From NCBI RefSeq assembly GCF_018688235.1, contig NZ_CP061313.1, positions 186,001 to 250,000 of the forward strand: 64,000 nucleotides of DNA, given 5' to 3'. Both the position numbers and the translations under genes were made by a program. Source of the DNA: Polynucleobacter sp. AP-Nino-20-G2. Lineage in GTDB: Bacteria; Pseudomonadota; Gammaproteobacteria; Burkholderiales; Burkholderiaceae. The notes under the pieces were generated by a model. The model did no database searches, was not told the DNA's origin, and saw only the letters and a program-made list of their open reading frames with translations. Below are positions 18,723-27,386 of the stretch, piece after piece (position 1 is the stretch's first letter; every line of letters starts with the position of its first letter).

Positions 18723-20711
18723 ATGCATCTTTTATATGAAGAAGGTGGTGACATCAAGGTTGCCACGGTCCAGTCCGCCTCCGGGTCTGGAGATGCTGAG
18801 TCCTGGCAGGCGACAAGTCTCTCTGGTAAGAAGATCAAACTCAAAGCAAAAGAAGTCTGGTTGCGTTTTGAAAAGCCAGAGCCTCAGGCGCTCATGGATG
18901 AGGCCAATCTTCTTTCTAAGGAAATTGATTTGCAGTTTCTGTGGGACTGCGCCCCGGAGGAAGAGTTTGGCTTAGTAGATGTGGCGCAGGAATACTTTGG
19001 CGCTCAAGCCACGGTGCCTCAACAGACTGGCTTGGCGATTGCTTTACAAGGCGCGCCGGTCTTCTTTCGTCGCAAGGGGCGAGGACGTTTTCAACGTGCG
19101 CCGTTGGAGCAGTTGCAAGCGGGTCTAGCTGCGCTCGAACGCAAGCAAAAAGAATTAGAGCAACAAGCAGCTTGGCAACAAGAGTTGGTGTCTGGAGTGT
19201 TTCCTGAGGCGCTAAAGTCACAAGCCAACCAGCTACTCTTCTCGCCGGATAAAAATACTTCTGCATATAAAGCATTAATCTCCGCCTGCACAGAGTCTGG
19301 CGAATCGCCCGCGCAACTCATGATTCGCTGTGGCGCGATTGATTCGCCCTTGCAATATCACCAAGGAATGTTCTTAAAGGCGCATTTCCCAGGCGGCTCT
19401 GCTCATGATGCGTCTGCAGTAGTTGATCAGGCAGCCTTAGAAGCGGCCATTTCTGATTTGCCTCTTGCGGATGTTGCTGCGTTTTCGATTGATGATTCCG
19501 GCACCACTGAAATCGATGATGCGTTGTCGGTGACAGCCTTATCAGAAGGTGGGTATCGGATTGGCATTCATATTGCCGCCCCTGGTCTAGCGATTGCAAA
19601 AGATGATGTCTTGGATCGCATCGCGCGTACCCGCATGTCTACAGTCTATTTTCCAGGCGATAAGATTACGATGTTGCCCGATGCGGTGATTGCACAGTTC
19701 TCTCTGGATGAGGGCGCCCCTCGACCTGCTTTATCTATTTATGTAGATATTGATGCGCAGGGCGTTGTTGATAAAGAATCTCTTCAGTTGCGCGCGGAAA
19801 TGGTGCCAATGGCCTCCAATCTTCGCCTTGAGAACCTAGAGCATCAAGTGACTGAAGCCAGTTTGATGGATGAGGGTTCAGACTTTCCATATCGTCAGGA
19901 ACTGAATGTCTTGTGGTCTGCCGCCAAGCTATTGCATGCGGGGCGCCAAGAGCAGCGCGTGGCGAATGGTTTGCGCGCCGAGCAATTAGGCGTGCTGGAT
20001 TCGAATGCTTTGGCGAGAGATTTTCATTTTCAGATTAAAGAGCATGAAGGGGTGCAGAGAGTCGATATCACGCCACGTCAGCGAGGATCGATCTTGGATA
20101 CGATCGTTGCTGAGTGGATGATTTATTGCAATAGCGCTTCGGGACGCTTACTAGCTGATCATGGTTTACCTGGGCTCTTTCGCACTCAAAAGGGTTGGGG
20201 TCCTTTGCGTACTCGTATGCAAACCACTCCAGGTCCTCACGAAGGTTTAGGTTTGGATTACTACGCGTGGTGCACATCGCCACTGCGTCGTTACTCTGAC
20301 TTGGTGAATCAATGGCAGCTCCTTGCTTTGGCGAAACACGGTATTACCGCCAAAATGGTTGCACCGTTTCCACCACGGGATGCGACCTTAATGGGTATTG
20401 CCGCTGATTTTGAGTCTTGCTATCAAGCCTATGGCGAATATCAAGATCGACTCGAAAAATATTGGTGTTTACGTTGGATCGTGCAGGATGGTGATTCAAA
20501 ATCAGTTTTTGTAAGACACCTCAAAGAAGGGATGTCGCGTGTTGAGCCAATACCTTTGCATTTGCCAGTTCCTGAACTTGCTACCCATCCACGTATGACT
20601 CGTGCGGAAGTCATGATTTCCGATGTGGATCTTCTGCAATTAACGGCTGGGGTGCGCGTTCTTCAGATTGAGTCTCCTGAGGTTCTTGAGAGTAATGCAA
20701 CTCCCACCTAA
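18723..20711 (+). CDS. RNB-family 3'-5' exoribonuclease (RNase II-like)
   Basis: A 662-residue exoribonuclease that degrades single-stranded RNA. The RNB catalytic centre is visible: FSIDDSGTTEIDDALSV with the metal-binding aspartates (about residues 256-272), and TSPLRRYSDLVNQ near residue 520. The N-terminal 230 residues lack an easily recognised cold-shock domain, and the C-terminus has at most a degenerate S1 fold. It starts 2 bp after fabG and overlaps tonB by 17 bp, so the three genes are probably one transcript. Confidence 0.93.
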   Translation: MHLLYEEGGDIKVATVQSASGSGDAESWQATSLSGKKIKLKAKEVWLRFEKPEPQALMDEANLLSKEIDLQFLWDCAPEEEFGLVDVAQEYFGAQATVPQQTGLAIALQGAPVFFRRKGRGRFQRAPLEQLQAGLAALERKQKELEQQAAWQQELVSGVFPEALKSQANQLLFSPDKNTSAYKALISACTESGESPAQLMIRCGAIDSPLQYHQGMFLKAHFPGGSAHDASAVVDQAALEAAISDLPLADVAAFSIDDSGTTEIDDALSVTALSEGGYRIGIHIAAPGLAIAKDDVLDRIARTRMSTVYFPGDKITMLPDAVIAQFSLDEGAPRPALSIYVDIDAQGVVDKESLQLRAEMVPMASNLRLENLEHQVTEASLMDEGSDFPYRQELNVLWSAAKLLHAGRQEQRVANGLRAEQLGVLDSNALARDFHFQIKEHEGVQRVDITPRQRGSILDTIVAEWMIYCNSASGRLLADHGLPGLFRTQKGWGPLRTRMQTTPGPHEGLGLDYYAWCTSPLRRYSDLVNQWQLLALAKHGITAKMVAPFPPRDATLMGIAADFESCYQAYGEYQDRLEKYWCLRWIVQDGDSKSVFVRHLKEGMSRVEPIPLHLPVPELATHPRMTRAEVMISDVDLLQLTAGVRVLQIESPEVLESNATPT

Positions 20712-21555
20712 GCTCACGCAGTCTCTGGAATATATGCAGGGCGCTTGGCGACGCTACCCATTTCGCTTTGCACTGTGCGTGTCTCTATTGCTTCACTTGA
20801 TCTTTCTGTCTTTCCGCTGGGGGATGAGTGAAGTTCAAAATCGTCGCCTGAATACGCCATTAAGCGTGGTGCTAGTAAATGCCAGTAATCAAGTGGCTCC
20901 GAAGCAGGCGAATCAATTGGCTCAGGCAGATCTTCATGGAGGGGGCAATACCTCCAACCAAGATGCTACAGCCGTACATCGAGCAAGACTTGGTGCGGAG
21001 GCGCGTTTAGAGATTTTGGAAAAGCAGCAAAAGCAAATGTTGGCAAAGTTGGATGCGCAGCAGGGGCAATCGGGTGGTCGCAAGAGCGGAGATGAAAAGA
21101 AACTTGCGCAACAATTGAATTCCCTAGAGGCCGAACTGGCAAAGCGTTTACAAGCCAATGGTCGTGAGCCACGTCGCAAGGTGTTAACTGGTGCCAGTAC
21201 AAAAGCGGTTGTATTTGCCCAGTACTATGACGCTATGCGTCAGAAAATAGAGGCCTACGGTAGCGCTTTCTTTCCACGTGCTAATGGCCGACCTTTGTAT
21301 GGCAGCTTGGTGATTGTGGTGAGTGTGGATGCGCAAGGACGCATTGCCAACAATGCGCAAGGTAAGGACGGCTTGAGTATTGGGCGAAGTTCAGGAAACC
21401 CTGAGTTAGACCGACAGGCTTTAGCAATTGTGCGAGCCTCTGCGCCTTTTGGTCCATTCCCTATGGAAATGCGCAATCAGATTGATATCTTGGATTGGAT
21501 TTCTACCTTTGAGTTCGCGCGAGATGGGTCTGACCGCCTAGAGCTACGCCATTAA
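20695..21555 (+). CDS. TonB-family energy-transducer-like protein
   Basis: A 286-residue protein with one N-terminal membrane segment (about 24-40, FALCVSLLLHLIFLSF), a charged coiled-coil-like middle (about 95-165, rich in Glu, Lys, Gln) and a C-terminal TonB-like domain (YGSLVIVVSVDAQGRI, then AIVRASAPFGPFP). TonB proteins transmit proton-motive force to outer-membrane transporters, but no exbB/exbD or receptor gene is adjacent. I chose the ATG at 20695; a TTG nine codons upstream also keeps the frame. Confidence 0.8.
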   Translation: MQLPPKLTQSLEYMQGAWRRYPFRFALCVSLLLHLIFLSFRWGMSEVQNRRLNTPLSVVLVNASNQVAPKQANQLAQADLHGGGNTSNQDATAVHRARLGAEARLEILEKQQKQMLAKLDAQQGQSGGRKSGDEKKLAQQLNSLEAELAKRLQANGREPRRKVLTGASTKAVVFAQYYDAMRQKIEAYGSAFFPRANGRPLYGSLVIVVSVDAQGRIANNAQGKDGLSIGRSSGNPELDRQALAIVRASAPFGPFPMEMRNQIDILDWISTFEFARDGSDRLELRH

Positions 21556-21594
21556 TGATTTAGAAATGGGTTTCAGAATTTCGCTTATCCTGTC

Positions 21595-22503
21595 ATGAAT
21601 ATGAATCATGTAAACACTGCCGACTTGCATACTGATCCAGCCCAGTTTCCAGGGTTGGATGTCTATGCTGTTGCTGGAAATCCAATCGGCCATAGCAAAT
21701 CGCCTGCGATTCATCAACGATTTGCCGAGCAGTCTGATCAGGCCATTCACTATGGGCGTTTGCAGCCCGAGCTCGGTGAATTTGAGAAAGTCGCTAAAGA
21801 ATTTTTCGCAGCTGGCGGTAAAGGGATGAATGTCACCATCCCATTTAAATTGGATGCCCAGGCGTTTGCTGATGAACTAACGCCGCGTGCGCAATTAGCA
21901 GGAGCGGTAAATACCTTGCGCATTCAAAACGGAAAAATCTTTGGTGACAATACCGATGGTGCTGGACTCGTGCGAGATGTATTGGCCCAAGGCATTCAAA
22001 TTCAAGGGTCGCGTATTTTGCTCCTTGGTGCTGGCGGTGCTTCTCGTGGGGTGCTAGGCCCATTACTAGAGCAGGCACCTCAAGCAATCACTATCGCCAA
22101 TCGCTCTGCCGCTAAAGCCGATGAATTAGTTGCCCTGTTTCATTCAATGGCTAGCACACACCATGTTTCTTTGCAATCAGTCACTTTGAGTGAGTTGGAA
22201 GACTCGAGCAAAACGACATCTTTTGATCTGGTGATCAATGCTACTGCCGCCGGTCTCTCAGACGAGTCACCGATTAGCGACATCGCTGCAAGCCATATTT
22301 TTGTTCCGCAATCGTTTGCCTACGATATGGTTTATGGAAAATTGACTGCCTTTATGCAGCAAGCCCTACATAGAGGCGCGCGCGTAAGCGATGGCTTGGG
22401 CATGTTGGTTGAGCAAGCTGCTGATGCCTTCTTAATCTGGCGTGGCGCTGACTTGAGTAAAGCAATTGATCCTCGTGCCGTCTTGGCTGAGTTACGCGCT
22501 TAA
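21595..22503 (+). CDS. aroE: shikimate dehydrogenase
   Basis: AroE reduces 3-dehydroshikimate with NADPH. The 302-residue enzyme shows the substrate segment GNPIGHSKSPAIHQRFA, the catalytic Lys in NVTIPFKLDA, the Asp in DNTDGAGLVRD, and the NADP loop LLGAGGASRGVLGPL. The first 12 residues are an extension; ATG 21601 is an alternative start. It lies between tonB and mtgA as in other Burkholderiales. Confidence 0.97.
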   Translation: MNMNHVNTADLHTDPAQFPGLDVYAVAGNPIGHSKSPAIHQRFAEQSDQAIHYGRLQPELGEFEKVAKEFFAAGGKGMNVTIPFKLDAQAFADELTPRAQLAGAVNTLRIQNGKIFGDNTDGAGLVRDVLAQGIQIQGSRILLLGAGGASRGVLGPLLEQAPQAITIANRSAAKADELVALFHSMASTHHVSLQSVTLSELEDSSKTTSFDLVINATAAGLSDESPISDIAASHIFVPQSFAYDMVYGKLTAFMQQALHRGARVSDGLGMLVEQAADAFLIWRGADLSKAIDPRAVLAELRA

Positions 22504-22524
22504 TCATTTCTGACTGAGTAATCG

Positions 22525-23268
22525 ATGCGCTGGCTTCGATATTTCTTAAAGTGTGTTCTTGGCGGCTTTGTCGCTATGCAAATTTACTTTGTGATTCAGA
22601 TTGGATTGTGGGCAGTGATTAATCCAGATAGCACTGCTTTTCAGAGGGCGGAGCGTTGGCGGCTTTGTGGTCTTCAATGGTCGTGCCCGATTCAGTCTTC
22701 TTGGGTGCCTTATGACAAGATTTCATCGAATCTCAAGCGAGCCGTCTTGGTGAGTGAGGACGATATCTTTTTTCAACACATGGGTGTGCGTGTTGAAGAT
22801 ATGCAAAAGGCTTGGGCTAAAAATGCGCAACTCAATCAACAGGGACGAGGTAAGTCCAAAACTGCTTTGCGTGGCGGATCAACCATTACCCAACAGTTAG
22901 CAAAAAATCTATTCCTGTCGTCTGAGCAAAATTACTTACGCAAAGCGCAAGAGCTGCTGATTACCGGTTTGTTGGAGACCATGCTTTCTAAACAGCGTCT
23001 TTATGAGATCTATCTCAATTCAGTAGAGTGGGGTGAAGGCATTTTTGGTATTGGCGCGGCCTCTCAACATTATTTTGGTGTGAGCCCAGCATTGCTCAGT
23101 CGTGAGCAAGCAGCAGTCTTAGCTTCGGCTTTGCCGGCTCCAAAATGTTTCGACAAGGTGCAATATTGCCGCCGGGCCAATATTCATTTCCCGACCCGTC
23201 AGGACTTCATTCTAGAAAACATGGATCGGGTAGCTTTGGCGCCCGCTCCAAAAGCCAAGACCCGATAA
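22525..23268 (+). CDS. mtgA: monofunctional peptidoglycan glycosyltransferase
   Basis: MtgA polymerises lipid II into glycan strands at the outer face of the inner membrane. It has 247 residues: an N-terminal anchor (about 7-30) and a GT51 domain with the catalytic segment VSEDDIFFQHMGV, GGSTITQQLAKNLFL, and the EIYLNSVEWGEGIFGIGAA motif. There is no transpeptidase domain, which separates it from class A PBPs. It follows aroE by 21 bp and converges with pyrF. Confidence 0.96.
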   Translation: MRWLRYFLKCVLGGFVAMQIYFVIQIGLWAVINPDSTAFQRAERWRLCGLQWSCPIQSSWVPYDKISSNLKRAVLVSEDDIFFQHMGVRVEDMQKAWAKNAQLNQQGRGKSKTALRGGSTITQQLAKNLFLSSEQNYLRKAQELLITGLLETMLSKQRLYEIYLNSVEWGEGIFGIGAASQHYFGVSPALLSREQAAVLASALPAPKCFDKVQYCRRANIHFPTRQDFILENMDRVALAPAPKAKTR

Positions 23269-23289
23269 GGCGCTTGCTTAAAGCAATCG

Positions 23290-24135
23290 TTATTTACTGG
23301 CCGCAGTGCGCAAAGCATCTCTTGTGGCAATCGCAACCGCTCTGGCAGCTTCAGCAAAATCATTGCCTGAGCTGGCGTACAAGATGGCTCTAGAAGAGTT
23401 AATCATCATCCCAGTGCCTGGTTTGTTCGGAATGCTGCCAGCTTTCACAGTTGCATCAATATCGCCGCCTTGAGCCCCAATTCCCGGAATTAATAAGGGC
23501 ATATCGCCAACGATCTCACGTACTTTGGCAATTTCTTCGGGGAAGGTGGCGCCAACGACCAAGCTAATTTGCCCCGAGCGATTCCATTTTTCCGCAGCCA
23601 GCTTGGCGATATGCAAGTAGAGGGGTTCGCCATTTGGAGAAACGTTCAGGAACTGTAGGTCTGAACCTCCAGGGTTAGAGGTGCGGCACAGCACGATCAC
23701 GCCTTTGCCAGCATGCTTGAGATAGGGCTCGATGGTGTCAAAGCCCATATAGGGATTGACGGTAACGGCATCGGCTCCATAGCGCTCAAAGGCCTCTAGG
23801 GCATAGTGGTCAGCGGTGCTGCCAATATCTCCGCGCTTGGAGTCCAAGATAACTGGAATATGGGGGTATCGATCCTTGAGGTAGGTCACGAGCTTTTCTA
23901 GCTGGGACTCAGCTCTTTGGGATGCGAAATAAGCGAACTGAGGCTTAAAGGAGCAGACCACATCCGCAGTCGCATCGGCAATTTCACGACAGAATTCAAA
24001 AATGCCCTCTGGTTTCCCTTGTAGTGATAGGGGTAGGCGTTTTGGGTCTGGATCAAAGCCCACACACAGCATGCTGCCTTGGGAAGCCCATGCGGATTGG
24101 AGTTGCTGGGTAAAGGTATTTGAGCTGGAGTTCAT
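23290..24135 (-). CDS. pyrF: orotidine-5'-phosphate decarboxylase (type 2)
   Basis: PyrF makes UMP from OMP. The 281-residue length and the signature LDSKRGDIGSTADHYALEAF (Lys-Asp catalytic network) mark the longer type 2 subfamily. Phosphate-binding segments PGIGAQGGD and NSSRAI follow near the C-terminus. It stands alone on the minus strand between mtgA and corA, unlinked to the pyrRB operon at 49-51 kb. Confidence 0.96.
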   Translation of the reverse strand: MNSSSNTFTQQLQSAWASQGSMLCVGFDPDPKRLPLSLQGKPEGIFEFCREIADATADVVCSFKPQFAYFASQRAESQLEKLVTYLKDRYPHIPVILDSKRGDIGSTADHYALEAFERYGADAVTVNPYMGFDTIEPYLKHAGKGVIVLCRTSNPGGSDLQFLNVSPNGEPLYLHIAKLAAEKWNRSGQISLVVGATFPEEIAKVREIVGDMPLLIPGIGAQGGDIDATVKAGSIPNKPGTGMMINSSRAILYASSGNDFAEAARAVAIATRDALRTAASK

Positions 24136-24209
24136 TCGATTTAGGCTTGTTTTAGTGAAACTGTCATGTTCTATAGGATAAACTAGCGCACATTCCTTAG
24201 GAGTTCACC

Positions 24210-25181
24210 ATGATCAACTTGTTCGTCCTGCAAAATGGCCGCCTCTCTCAAGAGCAAGTCGAAGATCGCAATGAATTGTTGCAATACTCAAATCCTATCT
24301 GGATCGACGTTGTTGACCCAGAGGAGGAAGAGCTCCTGTGGATTAAAGAGGCTTTTGGCGTACTTCTCCCAGAATTAGATGATTTAGGCGATTTAGAGGC
24401 TTCTGCTCGCTATTTCGAGGCGGATGACGGCCATCTCCACATTCGCACTGATTTTCTCTTGGACGAAGAAGAGACTTCTCGTAACGTACGAGTCGCTTTT
24501 GTCATGACCAAGCAGGTCTTGTTCTCTATTCATGATGAAGATTTGCCAGTATTCCGTTTGGTTCGCTTACGCGCGCGCTTACGCCCTGGGTCTGTGAGCA
24601 ATGCGAAAGATGTGCTGCTCGATTTGTACTCCACGGATGCAGAATATTCTGCCGATGCCTTGGAAGAGGTTTATGAAAATCTTGAGCAAGCCGGTAAGCG
24701 CGTTCTTCAAGATGACATTACTGACAATGACGCCGAAGAAGTTCTCGAAACGATTGCGAAAGAAGAAGATACTAATGGTCGTATTCGTCGTAATGTGATG
24801 GATACCCGGCGTGCATTATCTTTCTTAATGCGTAGCAAATTACTATCTGATGAGCAACAAGAAGAAGCGCGTCAGATTTTGCGCGATATTGATTCATTAG
24901 AAAACCATACTGCCTTCTTATTCGACAAGATTAACTTCTTGATGGATGCGACAGTTGGTTTTATTAATTTGAACCAAAGTAAGATCATCAAGATCTTCTC
25001 GGTGGTATCCGTTGCATTGATGCCGCCAACCTTGCTAGCAAGTGTTTGGGGCATGAACTTCCGTTACATGCCAGAGCTAGAAGAAGCTTGGGGCTATCCA
25101 GTTGCGATTATTTCGATGGTGATTTCAGCGATGATCCCTTTATGGTACTTCCGTCACAAGGGCTGGCTGAGCTCGCGCTAA
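24210..25181 (+). CDS. corA: CorA magnesium/cobalt transporter
   Basis: CorA is a pentameric inner-membrane channel for Mg2+. The 323-residue protein has a large acidic N-terminal cytoplasmic domain with long helices and two C-terminal membrane segments. The GMN selectivity motif is in VWGMNFRYMPE, just after the first segment. A strong AGGAG ribosome site precedes ATG 24210. It is a single gene with pyrF divergent and pncC convergent. Confidence 0.97.
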   Translation: MINLFVLQNGRLSQEQVEDRNELLQYSNPIWIDVVDPEEEELLWIKEAFGVLLPELDDLGDLEASARYFEADDGHLHIRTDFLLDEEETSRNVRVAFVMTKQVLFSIHDEDLPVFRLVRLRARLRPGSVSNAKDVLLDLYSTDAEYSADALEEVYENLEQAGKRVLQDDITDNDAEEVLETIAKEEDTNGRIRRNVMDTRRALSFLMRSKLLSDEQQEEARQILRDIDSLENHTAFLFDKINFLMDATVGFINLNQSKIIKIFSVVSVALMPPTLLASVWGMNFRYMPELEEAWGYPVAIISMVISAMIPLWYFRHKGWLSSR

Positions 25182-25198
25182 CAACCAAGCTTCAATCA

Positions 25199-25723
25199 CT
25201 AAGCGTTTTTAGGTTTCAGTAATTCTAAAAATTTAGAGAGCGCGTAATCGCGCGCTTGTTCTCGTACTGTTTGGCGATCGCCATCAAAATGTTTGGTCGC
25301 AGTGATGATTTCAGTGACATTATTTTGCTCATGTCCTTTGAGTGCCCACCCAAAACAAACGGTGCCCACAGGTTTCTCTACTGAGCCACCGCTTGGGCCA
25401 GCGATGCCAGTAATGGAGATTGCGGCGTCTGCCTTAGCTTTGCTTGCTGCTCCTTCTGCCATGGCTCTAGCTACTTCTTCACTAACCGCTCCAAATGATT
25501 GGATCGTTTCTGCTGGTACATCTAGGCACTCGATTTTGGCTTGATTGCTATAAGTGATAAAGCCTCGTTCAAACCATTCGCTTGAGCCTGCGAGATCCGT
25601 TAGGGTGGCGCATACCAAGCCCCCAGTACAAGATTCAGCCAGTGCAATTTTCCAAGCTCTGCCGAGTAAGACATGGGCTATGGCTCTCGCCACCTCATGC
25701 TGTGGATCAATATTATTTTTCAT
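25199..25723 (-). CDS. pncC: nicotinamide-nucleotide amidohydrolase (CinA C-terminal domain family)
   Basis: A 174-residue stand-alone CinA-C domain. PncC deamidates NMN to nicotinic acid mononucleotide, recycling the NMN made by DNA ligase. The family signatures AESCTGGLVCATLTDLAGSS and ITGIAGPSGGSVEKPVGTV are present. It overlaps pgpA by 4 bp, so the pair is likely translationally coupled. Confidence 0.93.
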   Translation of the reverse strand: MKNNIDPQHEVARAIAHVLLGRAWKIALAESCTGGLVCATLTDLAGSSEWFERGFITYSNQAKIECLDVPAETIQSFGAVSEEVARAMAEGAASKAKADAAISITGIAGPSGGSVEKPVGTVCFGWALKGHEQNNVTEIITATKHFDGDRQTVREQARDYALSKFLELLKPKNA

Positions 25724-26295
25724 GAGAAATATTGGATTCCTATTTGTACTAGTGCGATAGTAAGCAAGGTGAAAATTGCAGCAGCAATATCATCGGCAAT
25801 GATGCCAAAGCCTCGCCATAAAATTTGACCAGTACTTGAAGGGGTGGCGTCATTGCTACCTTCCATTTTTTTGAAATGCGCGTCAATCATGCCAATTGGA
25901 CCTGGCTTAACAGCATCAAAAAAACGAAAGAGGGCGAATGCCAGAAATTGCATCCAGATCGAAGTTGGCATGATGAGCACTAGGACGAGCCAGAAAGCGA
26001 CGATCTCGTCCCACACAATTCCGCCAAAATCTTTTTTCCCCAATTCTTCGCTGACCTGTCCACATATCCAGCAACCCAATAGGATCCCGCCGCAAATCAA
26101 CCAAAGAAATTCTGAGGCGCTTAAAAACAGTTGACCCAGTAGAAAAGCGGCCCACGCCCACAGCGTTCCTGCTGTGCCGGGTGCAATCGGCGCTAACCCA
26201 CTACCCAATCCAAAGGCGAGGGCACGGCTTGCAGAACCAAATACCCACTTGTATGTTGGGTGCACTGCGCTAGGTTTATCTGATGGCTGGTTCAT
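25720..26295 (-). CDS. pgpA: phosphatidylglycerophosphatase A
   Basis: PgpA dephosphorylates phosphatidylglycerophosphate in the inner membrane. The 191-residue protein has the family start GLGSGLAPIAPGTAGTLWA, four hydrophobic segments, and the acidic KKDFGGIVWDEIVAFW and FRFFDAVKPGPIG motifs. It overlaps thiL upstream and pncC downstream by 4 bp each. Confidence 0.95.
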   Translation of the reverse strand: MNQPSDKPSAVHPTYKWVFGSASRALAFGLGSGLAPIAPGTAGTLWAWAAFLLGQLFLSASEFLWLICGGILLGCWICGQVSEELGKKDFGGIVWDEIVAFWLVLVLIMPTSIWMQFLAFALFRFFDAVKPGPIGMIDAHFKKMEGSNDATPSSTGQILWRGFGIIADDIAAAIFTLLTIALVQIGIQYFS

Positions 26296-27314
26296 GCAAA
26301 GTGATCGAATGATTGAAGGAGGGTTTGCGCTTCTGGTGAGCTTAGTTTCATGCCGTCTGCGCTAATGAGACTAATTTTAGGAGCGCCGTGTTTCATTGGC
26401 ATGATGCTGCCAATTCGTGTCAATGGAAGCTTCAAGTTTGCGCCGATCGCCTCAATCGCAGCCCGTTGATTGGCGGCGGCGGTGAAGCAGAGCTCGTAAT
26501 CATCTCCACCGCATGCAGCAAATTGATTTTGAATGGCGATGGATTGTTTAAGTAGGGTAGCTGATTTAGGAATGTGGTCCAAAAGGATTTCCGCATCCTT
26601 ATTGGATTGCTTCAAGATATGTCGTAAGTCCCCCAATAAACCGTCAGAGATGTCTAAAGCGGAGTGCGCGATTTCTCGTAAGGCTAATCCAAGCTCAACT
26701 CTAGGGCTTGGTTGGTGCATGCGAGATTGAATGCGCTCAAGATCACCGTCAGCCAATGTGATTTCATGACGCAGTGCAGCAAGAGTAAGTCGCGCGTCAC
26801 CCACTTCTCCAGAAACCCAAATATCGTCACCAGCTAATGCCCCTGATCTTCGAATGGATTTCCCTTTTGGAATGGCTCCAAAAGCGGTGATGCAAATATT
26901 GAGTGGGCCTGCGGTAGTGTCGCCGCCAATCAGCGGGCAGGAGAATTGATTGGCAATTGCAAATAGCCCCTTGCTAAAGGCTTCTAGCCAGACTGAATCA
27001 GAACTTGGTAAGGCAAGTGCCAGTGTGAAGCCTAGGGGCTGAGCCCCCATGGCTGCTAGGTCTGAGAGGTTTACTGCTAAGGCTTTCCATCCGAGCCATT
27101 GAGGGTTGGCGCCTGCAAAAAAGTGCCTGCCTTCAACCAGCATATCGGTAGTAATCGCCAGTTCTTCATCTGGTTTGAGACTCAATAAGGCGCAATCATC
27201 ACCAATGCCAAGCTCTATTGATCCAGCGCCATTGGCGAGCATGGCTTCCGATTGCGTTTTAAAGAAACGCTGAATCAGATCGAATTCGCCAAGTTGGGTG
27301 GATTGAGATTGCAT
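26292..27314 (-). CDS. thiL: thiamine-monophosphate kinase
   Basis: ThiL phosphorylates thiamine phosphate to thiamine diphosphate. It has 340 residues of the PurM/ThiL fold, with the Mg/ATP-binding segments IGDDCALL, TTDMLVEGRHF, LSDLAAMGAQPLG, IGGDTTAG and the late DISDGLLGDL and CGGDDYEL. It is the first gene of the overlapping thiL-pgpA-pncC operon and diverges from maeB. Confidence 0.97.
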   Translation of the reverse strand: MQSQSTQLGEFDLIQRFFKTQSEAMLANGAGSIELGIGDDCALLSLKPDEELAITTDMLVEGRHFFAGANPQWLGWKALAVNLSDLAAMGAQPLGFTLALALPSSDSVWLEAFSKGLFAIANQFSCPLIGGDTTAGPLNICITAFGAIPKGKSIRRSGALAGDDIWVSGEVGDARLTLAALRHEITLADGDLERIQSRMHQPSPRVELGLALREIAHSALDISDGLLGDLRHILKQSNKDAEILLDHIPKSATLLKQSIAIQNQFAACGGDDYELCFTAAANQRAAIEAIGANLKLPLTRIGSIMPMKHGAPKISLISADGMKLSSPEAQTLLQSFDHFA

Positions 27315-27386
27315 GCCCCATTTTATGGCTCTTGGGAGTCTTTCATCCGAGAGGAATAGAATTGGAGACTTGAATACGTCTTATTG